DNA of 64,000 bases from Streptomyces bungoensis (GTDB taxonomy: Bacteria; Actinomycetota; Actinomycetes; Streptomycetales; Streptomycetaceae): assembly GCF_001514215.1 (NCBI RefSeq), contig NZ_KQ948866.1:1-64000 (forward strand), read 5' to 3'. Made by a program: the position numbers and the translations under genes. The notes below the pieces were generated by a model that was not told the DNA's origin, ran no database searches, and was given only the letters and a program-made list of their open reading frames with translations. This document shows, piece by piece, positions 51,792-60,531 of this stretch; within the stretch, counting starts at the first letter, position 1; the number at the start of each line of letters is the position of its first letter.

Positions 51792-52463
51792 ATGCGTCTC
51801 GTCATTGCCCGATGCTCGGTCGACTACGCCGGCCGGCTCACCGCCCACCTGCCCTCGGCGCCCCGACTGATCCTGGTCAAGGCGGACGGCAGCGTCTCCG
51901 TCCACGCGGACGACCGGGCCTACAAGCCCCTGAACTGGATGTCGCCGCCCTGCACCCTGAAGGAGGGCGCGGGCGAGGACGAGGGGGTGTGGACCGTCGT
52001 CAACAAGGCGGGCGAGAAGCTGATCATCACGATGGAGGAGATCCTGCACGACTCCTCGCACGAACTCGGCGTGGACCCCGGCCTGATCAAGGACGGCGTG
52101 GAAGCGCACCTGCAGGAACTGCTCGCCGACCGCATCGAGACCCTCGGCGCCGGCTACACGCTCGTCCGGCGCGAGTACATGACGGCGATCGGCCCGGTGG
52201 ACATCCTCTGCCGTGACGCGGACGGCGCGACCGTCGCCGTCGAGATCAAGCGGCGCGGCGAGATCGACGGCGTCGAGCAGCTCACCCGCTACCTCGAGCT
52301 GCTCAACCGCGACCCCCATCTCGCCCCGGTGCGCGGCGTGTTCGCGGCCCAGGAGATCAAGCCCCAGGCCCGCGTCCTCGCCACCGACCGCGGCATCCAC
52401 TGCCACGTCCTCGACTACGACGCGCTGCGCGGCATCGAGGACGACAAGCTGCGGCTGTTCTGA
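51792..52463 (+). CDS. nucS: mismatch-specific endonuclease NucS
   Basis: 223 aa. Cuts both strands at mismatches and provides the non-canonical mismatch repair of actinobacteria that lack MutS/MutL. N-terminal DNA-binding/dimer domain to about residue 110, then the RecB-like nuclease core with D137 (GPVDILC), E151 and K153 (VAVEIKRRG). The C-terminal DDKLRLF resembles a beta-clamp-binding peptide. TAGCGT 8 nt before ATG suggests a leaderless mRNA. Confidence 0.95.
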   Translation: MRLVIARCSVDYAGRLTAHLPSAPRLILVKADGSVSVHADDRAYKPLNWMSPPCTLKEGAGEDEGVWTVVNKAGEKLIITMEEILHDSSHELGVDPGLIKDGVEAHLQELLADRIETLGAGYTLVRREYMTAIGPVDILCRDADGATVAVEIKRRGEIDGVEQLTRYLELLNRDPHLAPVRGVFAAQEIKPQARVLATDRGIHCHVLDYDALRGIEDDKLRLF

Positions 52464-52513
52464 CCGGCGGGGCCCGGCCGGTCCGCCCCCGCCGCCGGAG
52501 GATCCCCCGGTCG

Positions 52514-54973
52514 CTACAGGATCCCCTCGCCGCTGCCCGGCGCGCTCGCCGCGCTGCTCGACGCCGCGGGGACGCCGGACGCCGGGCCGCTGGCCGAGGT
52601 GGAGGTGGCCGGGGACGAGGACGTGCCGGAGGACGGGGACGACGACTGCGACGGGCTCGGCGACGGCGGGTTGCTGGACGGCGGGCTCGACGGGCTCCTG
52701 CTCGGCGTCGGCGACGTGCTGGGCCTCGTCGTCCGCGAGTGGGACGGCTTCGGCGTCGTGCTGCCGCCGCCCGAGCTCTTCGTGCCGCTCGGCTGCGACG
52801 AGGGGGTGGTCGCGGACGGCGTCGGGTCGTCCGTGGTCCCGTAGGTGCCGTCGGGGCCCGGGTCCGTCGGGGAGCTGCTGGGCCTGCCGGGAGCGGTGCT
52901 GGTACCGGTGTCCTGCTTCGGGTCCGCGCCCAGGCTGCCGTCGTCCGGGCCCTGGCTCGCGGACGGGTTGACCCCCACCGTGCCGGCCGGGTTCCGGCCG
53001 GCGTCCTGGTCGGACGTCATGCCGAGGGTCACCACCGTGCCGAGGACGGCGGCGAGCAGCGCGCCGGAGCCGGCCGCGACCAGATTGCGGCGGGCCACGC
53101 GGCGGATGCCGCCCGGGGCCTTCCCGTCGGCGGGCGGCTGGTGCGTGACGACGGTGCCGGTGCCGGTGCCGTACAGCGGCGGGTAGGCCGCGAATCCCCC
53201 GCCCGGCGGCGACGCGGACTCCTCGTGCCGGGCGTCCGGCACCTCCTCGCCGGCCGTCGCCGCCGCTCCCGGCACCTCACCGGCGAGATCGGCGACCAGG
53301 GCCAGGGCGCGGCGCCCGGCGACGGCGCCGCGCTTGTCGGCGAGCGCCCCGCGCAGCCCCTGCGAGGTCTCCAGCTCGGCACGGGCCTGGTCCAGCTGCC
53401 CGCCGCAGAGCGCGAGGATGCCCAGCTCGTGGTGGAACCAGGCCTGGTCGGCGACCTCCCCGGACAGCCGGGCGGCTTCCGCGCCGGAGCGCAGCGCGCG
53501 CTCCCAGGCGCCCCAGTGCAGCCCGGCGGCGAAGGCGGGCGCCGCGGTACGGGCGAGCCGTGCCGCCAGGCTCTCCTCGCCCTCCACGGGCGGCAGCGTC
53601 TCGGGCGTCACGACGGCGAGCGCGGCCAGCACCGCGTCGGCCTCGGCGCACACCCGTTCCGGGGTGACGGAGGGGTGACCGGCCCACCAGGTGTAGTGCT
53701 CGGCGGCCGCGCGGGCCCGGTCGGAGGCGTCCGCGTCGTACCCGGCGGCCTCCAGCTGGGTCAGCACGCCGGCCGCGAGGCGGTAGCGGGAGCCGACCGG
53801 GGAGACCAGTCCGCAGCCGGCGAGTTCGCCGAGCGCGGCGTCGGCGTGGGTGTCGCCGACCAGCGCGGGCAGGTGCGCCTGGTGCGGCACCTCACCGCCG
53901 AGGGCGACGGCGAAACGGAGCGTGGCGCGGGCGGAGGCGCTGAGCCGGGAGGCCAGCAGGGGGGCGGGCGCGGCGGCCTCGCCCAGGGAGGGCAGCGGGA
54001 CCTCCTCCTGACTGTCCAACGGCGCCTCGACGGGCGGCAGTACGTCCTCGAACACGCCGTACTCGTCCACCGCGCCGGTGCTGGCGCGCAGTTCGTCGCG
54101 CTGCCGGAGCAGGGCGCCGGCCTGCACGAACCGCAGCGGCAGGCCCTCGGACTCGAACCACAGGTCGCCCGCCCAGTTGGCCTCCTCCTCGGTGAGCACC
54201 CGGCCGACGGCCCGCTCCAGGATCTCCACCCCGGCCGCCCGGTCGAGGCCGGTGAGGAAGACCTCCTCGACCTCGGAGTCGGCGGAGGGCGCGGGGATGT
54301 CCGGGGTGGCGCCGAGCAGGAAGGCGCACTCGGGTGTCGCGTCGAGCAGTTCGTCGAGGGCCGCGCCGCCGAACTCGAGGTCGTCCACGACGACGACGGC
54401 ACCGATCTCCCGGACCAGGTCGCGCAGTTCGTCCGGTTCGGGCCGGTGGCGCGGGGCGTCGTGGACGGCGTGGAAGAGGTCGTGGAGGAGCTCGTCGGCG
54501 GTGCGGTGGAAGCCGGAGAGGCGGACCACGCCGTCGGGGGCGAGGTCCAGGCAGTCCTCGGCGACGAGGTCGAGCAGGGCGGTGCGGCCGGAGCCGCCCG
54601 GGCCGGTGAGGCGGACGGAGCGGCCGCGGGCCAGCAGCCGGACGAGGCGTTCGCGGTCGTCCTGGCGCTCCAGCAGGGACAGCGCGGGCCGGCCCGGTCC
54701 CGGCGGCACCGCGGGCCGCGCGGCGCGCTCGGCCTCGGCGCGCTCGGCGGGCGTGCGCTTGCCGGGCCGGCCGGGCCGCAGGTGGGGCGGACAGGACTCG
54801 ATCTCGGTGCCGTCAACGGGGTTGACGGTCAGCAGGAAGTCGCCGGAGACCAGCTGCGCCGTGCGGGCGGGCGCGGGCGCGCCCGGGCCGAAGTCGGCGG
54901 TGAGGGAGTCCCGGGGCGGGCGGCGGCTGAGCGCCTGGCCGTGCTCCTCGGGTCCCGGAGTGATCGGGTCCAT
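52514..54973 (-). CDS. P-loop ATPase with membrane helix and Ser/Pro/Thr-rich C-terminal tail
   Basis: About 819 aa. After a disordered 100-residue head, RLTGPGGSGRTALLDLV near residue 118 is a Walker A of the STAND/NB-ARC style, and GAVVVVDDLEF near 200 is a Walker B. The middle region is helical with winged-helix- and TPR-like stretches to about 600. A single membrane helix (LVAAGSGALLAAVLGTVVTLG, near 625) is followed by a 170-residue Ser/Pro/Thr/Gly tail with SPTPSRSPSSPPSSN-type runs, probably outside the cell. ATG at 54973. No operon partner. Role unknown; a sensor linking surface and cytoplasm is a guess. Confidence 0.78.
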   Translation of the reverse strand: MDPITPGPEEHGQALSRRPPRDSLTADFGPGAPAPARTAQLVSGDFLLTVNPVDGTEIESCPPHLRPGRPGKRTPAERAEAERAARPAVPPGPGRPALSLLERQDDRERLVRLLARGRSVRLTGPGGSGRTALLDLVAEDCLDLAPDGVVRLSGFHRTADELLHDLFHAVHDAPRHRPEPDELRDLVREIGAVVVVDDLEFGGAALDELLDATPECAFLLGATPDIPAPSADSEVEEVFLTGLDRAAGVEILERAVGRVLTEEEANWAGDLWFESEGLPLRFVQAGALLRQRDELRASTGAVDEYGVFEDVLPPVEAPLDSQEEVPLPSLGEAAAPAPLLASRLSASARATLRFAVALGGEVPHQAHLPALVGDTHADAALGELAGCGLVSPVGSRYRLAAGVLTQLEAAGYDADASDRARAAAEHYTWWAGHPSVTPERVCAEADAVLAALAVVTPETLPPVEGEESLAARLARTAAPAFAAGLHWGAWERALRSGAEAARLSGEVADQAWFHHELGILALCGGQLDQARAELETSQGLRGALADKRGAVAGRRALALVADLAGEVPGAAATAGEEVPDARHEESASPPGGGFAAYPPLYGTGTGTVVTHQPPADGKAPGGIRRVARRNLVAAGSGALLAAVLGTVVTLGMTSDQDAGRNPAGTVGVNPSASQGPDDGSLGADPKQDTGTSTAPGRPSSSPTDPGPDGTYGTTDDPTPSATTPSSQPSGTKSSGGGSTTPKPSHSRTTRPSTSPTPSRSPSSPPSSNPPSPSPSQSSSPSSGTSSSPATSTSASGPASGVPAASSSAASAPGSGEGIL

Positions 54974-55243
54974 GGGTTCAAGCCCCCCAAAAGCGTCGTG
55001 TGCCCTGACGTACCGGCCCCTCCCGGCCTGCTGCACACCGTGCTGTCGCTTCTGGTCCGGGCCCGCTCGAGGGTTCTTGGGTAAGCGGGCGTCCGAACCC
55101 TAAACCTTCGCACAGTATCTCCGACAGAGCGGGGCGGCACGCGGCCCGAGACGTCACAGTCCGGTGAGGATTGCCCTCGTGGTCCGGCAAGGCGGCTGCG
55201 CCCGAGTCTCCCCGGTCGCCCCTTTCACACCTGACCGGGCGGG

Positions 55244-55567
55244 TTACACCCGGGGCAGCGACTCGACGCCGATGCCGCCCTCGATGGCGAGGATGCGGTG
55301 CAGCCGGGTGGCCACCAGCAGGCGCTGCATCTGCGGCGGGACGCGGCGCAGCACCAGGCGGCGACCGCAGCGGCCGGCCCGCCGGTGGGCTCCCATGATC
55401 ACCCCGAGTCCGGTGGCGTCCCAGGAGTCCAGCTCGGACAGGTCGAGCACCAGATCGCCGACCCCGCGGTCGACGGCCGTGTGCAGGGCCGTACGGGCGT
55501 CCGCCGCGCTGCGGACGTCGAGGCGGCCCCCGACGACCAGCTCGGCGTGGTCGCCCCTGATGTACAT
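55244..55567 (-). CDS. STAS-domain anti-sigma factor antagonist
   Basis: 107 aa single STAS domain: MYIRGDHAELVVGGRLDVRSAADA, then LVLDLSELDSWDATGLGVIMGAH. The phosphoacceptor position in DATGLG is Thr rather than the common Ser. Such proteins release sigma factors from anti-sigma kinases. No anti-sigma or sigma gene is adjacent. ATG at 55567, GGGGAG 5 nt before. Confidence 0.88.
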   Translation of the reverse strand: MYIRGDHAELVVGGRLDVRSAADARTALHTAVDRGVGDLVLDLSELDSWDATGLGVIMGAHRRAGRCGRRLVLRRVPPQMQRLLVATRLHRILAIEGGIGVESLPRV

Positions 55568-55685
55568 ATGCGCTCCCCGTTGAGTGCGAGTGGCGTACTC
55601 CGTGACGGTGCTGGTGTTGTGCAAGCTCTGACTGCGGGAGGGCCAGAGTGGTTGCTGTTTGTGAGCGAACCGATACCGAATTCAC

Positions 55686-55708
55686 CCCTGGGAGTGACCC
55701 TCCCAGGG
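55686..55708 (-). terminator. terminator after 3-hydroxyacyl-CoA dehydrogenase gene
   Basis: 9-bp stem CCCTGGGAG/CTCCCAGGG, loop TGACC, about 53 nt past the stop at 55761 on the minus strand and upstream of the STAS gene. Confidence 0.75.
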
Positions 55709-55760
55709 AGATCGTCCGGATCTGTCAGCAGTTCTGCCCGTGCTTCTGCCAGTACCGCCG

Positions 55761-56609
55761 TCAGTACGTGTAGAAGCCCTGCCCGCTCTTGCGGCCGATG
55801 TCACCGGCGTCCACCATCCGGCGCATCAGCTCCGGAGGGGCGAACTTCTCGTCCTGCGACTCGGTGTAGATGTTGCCGGTGGCGTGCAGCAGGATGTCCA
55901 CGCCGGTCAGGTCCGCGGTGGCCAGCGGGCCCATCGCGTGACCGAAGCCCAGCTTGCAGGCCAGGTCGATGTCCTCGGCCGTGGCGACCCCGGACTCGTA
56001 GAGCTTGGTCGCCTCGACGACGAGGGCGGAGATCAGCCGGGTGGTCACGAACCCGGCGACGTCCCGGTTGACGACGATGCAGGTCTTGCCGACGGACTCG
56101 GCGAACTCCCGCGCGGTGGCGAGGGCTTCGTCGCTGGTCTTGTAGCCGCGGACGAGCTCGACCAGCTGCATCATCGGCACCGGCGAGAAGAAGTGCACCC
56201 CCACCACGCGCTCGGGGCGCTCGGTGACCGCGGCGATCTTGGTGATCGGGATGGCGGAGGTGTTGGAGGCGAGCACGGCGTCCTCGCGCACGAGCTTGTC
56301 GAGCGCGCGGAAGATCTCGTGCTTGACCTCCAGCTTCTCGAAGACGGCCTCGACGACGACGTCCGCGTCGGCGGCGGCGTCCAGGTCGGTGGTCGCGGTG
56401 ATGCGGGCGAGGGCGGCCTCGGCGTCCTGCGCCTCCAGCTTGCCCTTGCTCACGAACTTGTCGTACGAGGCCTTGATGCCGTCGGTGCCACGCCTCAGCG
56501 CCTCGTCGGTGACGTCGCGCAGCACGACGTCCCAGCCCGCCTGTGCGGCGACCTGGGCGATACCGGACCCCATGAGACCGGCCCCGATGACGGCAAGCTT
56601 CCGTGCCAC
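55761..56609 (-). CDS. 3-hydroxybutyryl-CoA dehydrogenase
   Basis: 282 aa. NAD(P)-dependent oxidation/reduction of 3-hydroxybutyryl-CoA. Rossmann motif AVIGAGLMGSGIAQ at the N-terminus; the catalytic His and Glu regions are in VGVHFFSPVPMMQLVELVRG. C-terminal helical domain with GFGHAMGPLATADLTG. GTG at 56609, AAGGGGAG 6 nt before. Shares a divergent region with the adenosyltransferase gene. Confidence 0.94.
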   Translation of the reverse strand: MARKLAVIGAGLMGSGIAQVAAQAGWDVVLRDVTDEALRRGTDGIKASYDKFVSKGKLEAQDAEAALARITATTDLDAAADADVVVEAVFEKLEVKHEIFRALDKLVREDAVLASNTSAIPITKIAAVTERPERVVGVHFFSPVPMMQLVELVRGYKTSDEALATAREFAESVGKTCIVVNRDVAGFVTTRLISALVVEATKLYESGVATAEDIDLACKLGFGHAMGPLATADLTGVDILLHATGNIYTESQDEKFAPPELMRRMVDAGDIGRKSGQGFYTY

Positions 56610-56927
56610 TCCGACTCCCCTTACGCGCTGTTTACGTATGCCTCTCGGCGGACGATAGCGCTCCGGAGCCGCTGTGTGACCGGTAAGTAATGCGCGTCAC
56701 GTCTCATTTGACGGACGTCACACCGGCAGGGGTCGGACCGCGCCCCGGACGGCGTAGTTGGGGCCTCCCGGCCCGCACCGGGCCGATCTGACCGGCCATC
56801 AGGTGGGACGGGCGGGCGTCCGCGGGCGCCGTCGGACACGGCGTGATCGCGGGCCGTCCCCCGGGACGCGCCGTGACAGTGGGCACACGGGTGCTCCGGA
56901 CGGCCGGGGCGTAACTACGCTGGCCAT
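56610..56927. other. 318-nt divergent intergenic region
   Basis: No gene. Holds the promoters of the dehydrogenase (minus) and adenosyltransferase (plus). TGACG-GA-CGTCA at about 56709-56720 is a small palindrome; TACGCT at 56916-56921 is the likely -10 of the plus-strand gene. The central part is GC-rich with several short CCGG-based hairpins and nothing else recognisable. Confidence 0.5.
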
Positions 56928-57500
56928 ATGGTCAATCTGACGCGCATCTACACCCGGACCGGCGACAAGGGCACCACAAACCTCGGTGACATGAGCCGGG
57001 TCGCCAAGACCGACCTCAGGATCTCCGCGTACGCGGACGCCAACGAGGCCAACGCGGTGATCGGCACCGCGATCGCACTGGGCGCCCTGCCGGAGGACGT
57101 CGTCGAGGTGCTCACCCGCGTGCAGAACGACCTGTTCGACGTGGGTGCGGACCTGTCGACGCCGGTCGTGGAGAACCCGCAGTACCCGCCGCTGCGGGTC
57201 GAGCAGTTCTACGTCGACCGGCTGGAGGCGGACTGCGACCGCTTCAACGAGCGGCTGGAGAAGCTGCGCTCCTTCATCCTGCCGGGCGGCACCCCGGGTG
57301 CGGCCCTGCTGCACCAGGCCTGCACGGTCGTACGGCGGGCCGAGCGCTCCACCTGGGCGGCCCTGGAGGCGCACGGCGAGACGATGAACCCGCTCACGGC
57401 CACCTATCTCAACCGGCTCTCCGACCTGCTGTTCATCCTGGCGCGGGTGGCGAACCAGGCGACCGGGGACGTGCTGTGGGTACCGGGCGGGGAGCGCTGA
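56928..57500 (+). CDS. PduO-type ATP:cob(I)alamin adenosyltransferase
   Basis: 190 aa. Makes adenosylcobalamin, the cofactor of IcmA and methylmalonyl-CoA mutase. N-terminal ATP loop TRIYTRTGDKGTTNLGD, and RLSDLLFILAR with the conserved VVRRAERS region for cobalamin. TACGCT ends 6 nt before the ATG: leaderless. Not adjacent to the mutase, but in the same 27-kb neighbourhood. Confidence 0.93.
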   Translation: MVNLTRIYTRTGDKGTTNLGDMSRVAKTDLRISAYADANEANAVIGTAIALGALPEDVVEVLTRVQNDLFDVGADLSTPVVENPQYPPLRVEQFYVDRLEADCDRFNERLEKLRSFILPGGTPGAALLHQACTVVRRAERSTWAALEAHGETMNPLTATYLNRLSDLLFILARVANQATGDVLWVPGGER

Positions 57501-57538
57501 GCGGCACGCCCCGGCCCGGCCGGCGAACCCTGTCCTGA

Positions 57539-57754
57539 TCAGCGGTCGGCGTCGCTCGCCGCGTCCCGGTCGGCCGCGGCGGCCGCGGACTGCGCGGCGT
57601 CGACCTTCTTCAGCATCTCGGCGTAGCCCGAGGGGGTGGGCGAGACCTTCCCGGGTGTGGCCCCCGCGGACGGGCCGTCGTGCGGGGCGCAGCCCGCGGT
57701 GAGCGCGGCGAGCAGCGCCAGGGCCGGCAGCGCCGCCGCTCCCCCGGTCCGCAT
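57539..57754 (-). CDS. small lipoprotein
   Basis: 71 aa. Signal peptide MRTGGAAALPALALLAALTAGC ends in a lipobox (LTAGC; lipidated Cys about residue 22). The mature part is short, Ala/Asp-rich with a helical YAEMLKKVDAAQSAAAAAD. ATG overlaps the upstream gene's stop (TGATG), so the two are co-translated. Confidence 0.75.
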   Translation of the reverse strand: MRTGGAAALPALALLAALTAGCAPHDGPSAGATPGKVSPTPSGYAEMLKKVDAAQSAAAAADRDAASDADR

Positions 57755-58170
57755 CAGCTCGCCGCCCCGCCGCTGCTCTTGCCGTTGTCGTTGGCCTGGC
57801 ACCAGGTCCTGACGTCGGTCAGATCCTTGCGCCGCTTCTCCAGGCTGGTCCGCAAAGAGGTGCGGAAGTCCAGGCGGTCCTGGAGGAACGTGGCGATCTC
57901 CGTGTGGCCCGCCTTCTTCGCGTTCTCGACGCGCTGCTGGAGCCGGGCCACCGAGCCGCGGGTGCCGGCGCCTGCGTCGAGCCGCTTCAGGGCCCGCTCG
58001 ATGCGCCGGTCGATCCTCGGCACCCGCTTGCACAGCGCGTGGGCCCCGTCACCGGCGGGCCGGTGGGCGGGCGCGTGGCCGGCCGCGGCCGCCGTGCCCG
58101 CCGTGGTCGCGAGGACGGCCGTCGCGGCGAGTCCCGCGAGCAGCGTGCGGGTCCGTCGTCGTGCGTGCAT
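57754..58170 (-). CDS. secreted helical protein
   Basis: 138 aa. Signal peptide with core LLAGLAATAVLATTAGTAAAAG. The mature part is helical and basic (RIDRRIERALKRLDAG, VARLQQRVENAKKAGHTEI) with two Cys that could pair. First of a two-gene unit with the small lipoprotein, just downstream of the histidine kinase gene and possibly in its regulon. Function unknown. Confidence 0.78.
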   Translation of the reverse strand: MHARRRTRTLLAGLAATAVLATTAGTAAAAGHAPAHRPAGDGAHALCKRVPRIDRRIERALKRLDAGAGTRGSVARLQQRVENAKKAGHTEIATFLQDRLDFRTSLRTSLEKRRKDLTDVRTWCQANDNGKSSGGAAS

Positions 58171-58225
58171 CTGCCTCTCCGTTCACTGTGCGGACGGCCC
58201 CGTGGTCCGTCCGTCGCGCCGGAGG

Positions 58226-59689
58226 CTAGGGACCTTCTTTGGGGAAACCTTGTGACCGGTTCGTCCCGGCCGTGCCGATCAGCCAGTCCCGCCGGCCGGG
58301 CAGGGCGCCGCCGTCCGAGGGCAGCCGCACCTCGAAGCGGGCGCCCCGGCCGTCCGGCCCGTCGGTCACGGTGACGCTCCCCCGGTGCAGCGCCGCCTGC
58401 TGGGCGACGAGGGTGAGGCCCAGCCCGGAGCCCGCGCTGTCCGGGCCCCGCCGGAACCGCTCGAAGATCCGGCCGCGGGCCTCCGGCGGTACGCCGGGCC
58501 CCTGGTCGTCCACCGTGATGACGACGTGGTCCGGCCTCCCGTGCACCCCCAGCCGCACCCGTGCCCGGCCCTCGGTGTCGCGGCCGTGGGCGAGTGCGTT
58601 GCCGAGCAGGTTGTCCAGCAGCAGCCTGAGGCCCGGCTCCCAGCCGTGCACCGTGACGCCCGGGTCCGTGTCCAGGACGAGGTCGGCATCCGGGGCGCGG
58701 CGGCGGGCCTCGGCGACGGCCGCGTCGGCGACGTCGGCGACGTCGACGGTGCCCAGCGCCTCCGCCTCGACCAGGTCCCCTCGCCCCAGCTCGCGCAGCA
58801 TCACCAGCAGCCCCTGCAGCCGCGCGTGCTCGCGCCGCAGGTCGGCGAGGACCTCGGTGCGGTCGGATGCGGGCAGGCCGGGGTGGCCGGCGAGGATGTC
58901 GAGGTTGGTGCCCATGCTCATCAGCGGGGTGCGCAGTTCGTGCGCGGCCGCCGCGGAGAAGGAGCGGGCGGTGTCCAGTGCCTCGCTGGTGCGGGCGGCC
59001 TGTTCGTCGTAGCGGGCGAGGACGGTGCGCAGGGTGGCGGCGAGGTCGTCGACCTCCGTGACGCCGGTCGGCCGGTGGTCGAGCCGGGTGCCGCTGGTGC
59101 GCGGGTCGAGGCCGGCGGTACGGCGGGTGAGCCGGGCCAGAGGGGTGCTCGCGCCGGCCGCGAGGCCCCAGGCGAGCAGGCCGGACAGGGGCGCGGCGAG
59201 CAGCGCGGTGAGGAGCACGCGGCGGCGTACGAGCCGCAGTTGGGCGCGGTCGGCGGTGTCCGGGGCGAAGACCCACAGGGTGCCGGTGGCGGAGGCGCCC
59301 CGGACGGGGCGGGCCAGTGCCCGCCAGCCGCGGGTGCCGTCGTGGACGGTGACCGGGCCCGCCGTCCGCTCGGGCAGGGTCACCGACGGGCCGGGCTGGG
59401 GGCCGCCGCTGAAGGCGGTGTCCGCTCCGACGACGCGGACGCCGACGTCGAGCGCCGCGCTGTACAGCCGGCGTTCCCTGGTGTCGGCGGCCTTGGGACG
59501 GCCGTTCTCCGAGGCCCGTAGCAGCGCCCGGGCGTCGGGCAGGACGGCGGCGGCCCGCTGCCGCAGGTGCTGGTCCTCGGCGCGGTGCAGGTCGCGGGCG
59601 ACCAGGTGCAGCAGCAGCCAGCCCGAGGCCAGCACCAGCAGCGGGACGGTGCAGCCGACGGCGAGGCCGATGCGGGTGGAGAGTCTCAC
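58226..59689 (-). CDS. sensor histidine kinase next to chitinase
   Basis: 487 aa. TM1 near residues 8-28, an extracytoplasmic domain of about 130 residues, TM2 near 160-185, HAMP, then the His box SFSAAAAHELRTPLMSMGTN with His near 250 and an ATPase domain with NLLGNALAHG, DDQGPGVPPEARGRIFERF and GSGLGLTLV. GTG at 59689 overlaps the regulator stop (GTGA). A two-component pair beside chiC has been linked to chitin metabolism in S. coelicolor (as I recall, ChiS/ChiR); this looks like the same locus, but I cannot verify it. Confidence 0.9.
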   Translation of the reverse strand: MRLSTRIGLAVGCTVPLLVLASGWLLLHLVARDLHRAEDQHLRQRAAAVLPDARALLRASENGRPKAADTRERRLYSAALDVGVRVVGADTAFSGGPQPGPSVTLPERTAGPVTVHDGTRGWRALARPVRGASATGTLWVFAPDTADRAQLRLVRRRVLLTALLAAPLSGLLAWGLAAGASTPLARLTRRTAGLDPRTSGTRLDHRPTGVTEVDDLAATLRTVLARYDEQAARTSEALDTARSFSAAAAHELRTPLMSMGTNLDILAGHPGLPASDRTEVLADLRREHARLQGLLVMLRELGRGDLVEAEALGTVDVADVADAAVAEARRRAPDADLVLDTDPGVTVHGWEPGLRLLLDNLLGNALAHGRDTEGRARVRLGVHGRPDHVVITVDDQGPGVPPEARGRIFERFRRGPDSAGSGLGLTLVAQQAALHRGSVTVTDGPDGRGARFEVRLPSDGGALPGRRDWLIGTAGTNRSQGFPKEGP

Positions 59690-60390
59690 GGCGCGTCCCG
59701 GGGCTCGCGGAGCACGAAGCCGACTCCGCGCACGGTGTGGATCAGCCGTGCGCCTCCCGCCGCCTCCAGTTTGCGCCGCAGGTAGCTGACGAAGGTGTCG
59801 ACGGTGTCGGTGCGCACGTCGAAGTCGTAGCCCCAGACCCGGTCCAGGAGCTGGTCGCGGGTGAGGACGAGGCCGGCGTTGCGGGTGAGGACGACGAGGA
59901 GTTCGAACTCGCGGCGGGTCAGCTCCAGTGGCCGTCCGTCGCGTTCGGCGGTGCGCGCCGCCGGGTCGATGACCAGCCCGGCCGCCCGCAGCACCGTCCG
60001 GTCGGCGGGGGGCCGGCGGCGCAGCAGCGCGCGCAGCCGCAGCACCAGTTCCTGCAGGGCGAACGGCTTGACCAGGTAGTCGTCGCCGCCCGCCTGGAGC
60101 CCGGCGATCCGGTCGGCGGTCTCGTCCAGCGCGGACAGCATCAGCACCGGCAGGTCCTGGCCCTCGGCGCGCAGTCGGGCGCAGACCTGGATGCCGCTCA
60201 TGCCGGGCATCGACACGTCGAGCACCAGGACGTCCGGTGGCGTCCGCCGGATCGCGGCGAGCGCCTCGGGTCCGTCGGCGGCGGTGCGCACGGCGAAGCC
60301 GTCCAGTGCGAGGCCGCGTTCGAGGGAGCGGCGGATCGCGGCGTCGTCGTCGACGACCAGGACCGCCCCCGGGCCCGTCGTGTCCTCCAT
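59686..60390 (-). CDS. OmpR-family response regulator next to chitinase
   Basis: 234 aa. Receiver with VVDDDAAIRRSLERGL, phosphoacceptor D58 (VLVLDVSMPGMSG) and LVKPFALQEL; winged-helix C-terminus LTRREFELLVVLTRNAGLVL ... VRGVGFVLRE. ATG at 60390 with GAGGAGG 5 nt before. Divergent from the chitinase gene 207 nt away, so regulator and target may share that region. Confidence 0.92.
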   Translation of the reverse strand: MEDTTGPGAVLVVDDDAAIRRSLERGLALDGFAVRTAADGPEALAAIRRTPPDVLVLDVSMPGMSGIQVCARLRAEGQDLPVLMLSALDETADRIAGLQAGGDDYLVKPFALQELVLRLRALLRRRPPADRTVLRAAGLVIDPAARTAERDGRPLELTRREFELLVVLTRNAGLVLTRDQLLDRVWGYDFDVRTDTVDTFVSYLRRKLEAAGGARLIHTVRGVGFVLREPRDAP

Positions 60391-60487
60391 GCGTCCTCCT
60401 CGTCGCCCGGTCGGACCGGTCAGACCGGTCAGGGTACAAGCGGCCGCTGTGCGGGGTGAGTTGAGGATCAAGCAACCCGGGAACGCG

Positions 60488-60524
60488 AGTGGTCCAGACC
60501 TATTGACCTGTGGTCCAGACCTTT
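60488..60524 (+). promoter_or_regulatory. two DasR-type repeats upstream of chitinase
   Basis: TGGTCCAGACCT occurs twice, at 60490-60501 and 60511-60522, 21 bp apart. It matches the chitinase direct repeats and the DasR responsive element (consensus ACTGGTCTAGACCACT as I recall). Expected to be bound by the GntR-type repressor DasR and released by N-acetylglucosamine metabolites. Confidence 0.88.
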
Positions 60525-60531
60525 CTACTCT
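60503..60531 (+). promoter_or_regulatory. chitinase promoter
   Basis: TTGACC (60503-60508) and TACTCT (60526-60531) with a 17-nt spacer. The -35 lies exactly between the two repeats, and the second repeat fills the spacer. Confidence 0.85.
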
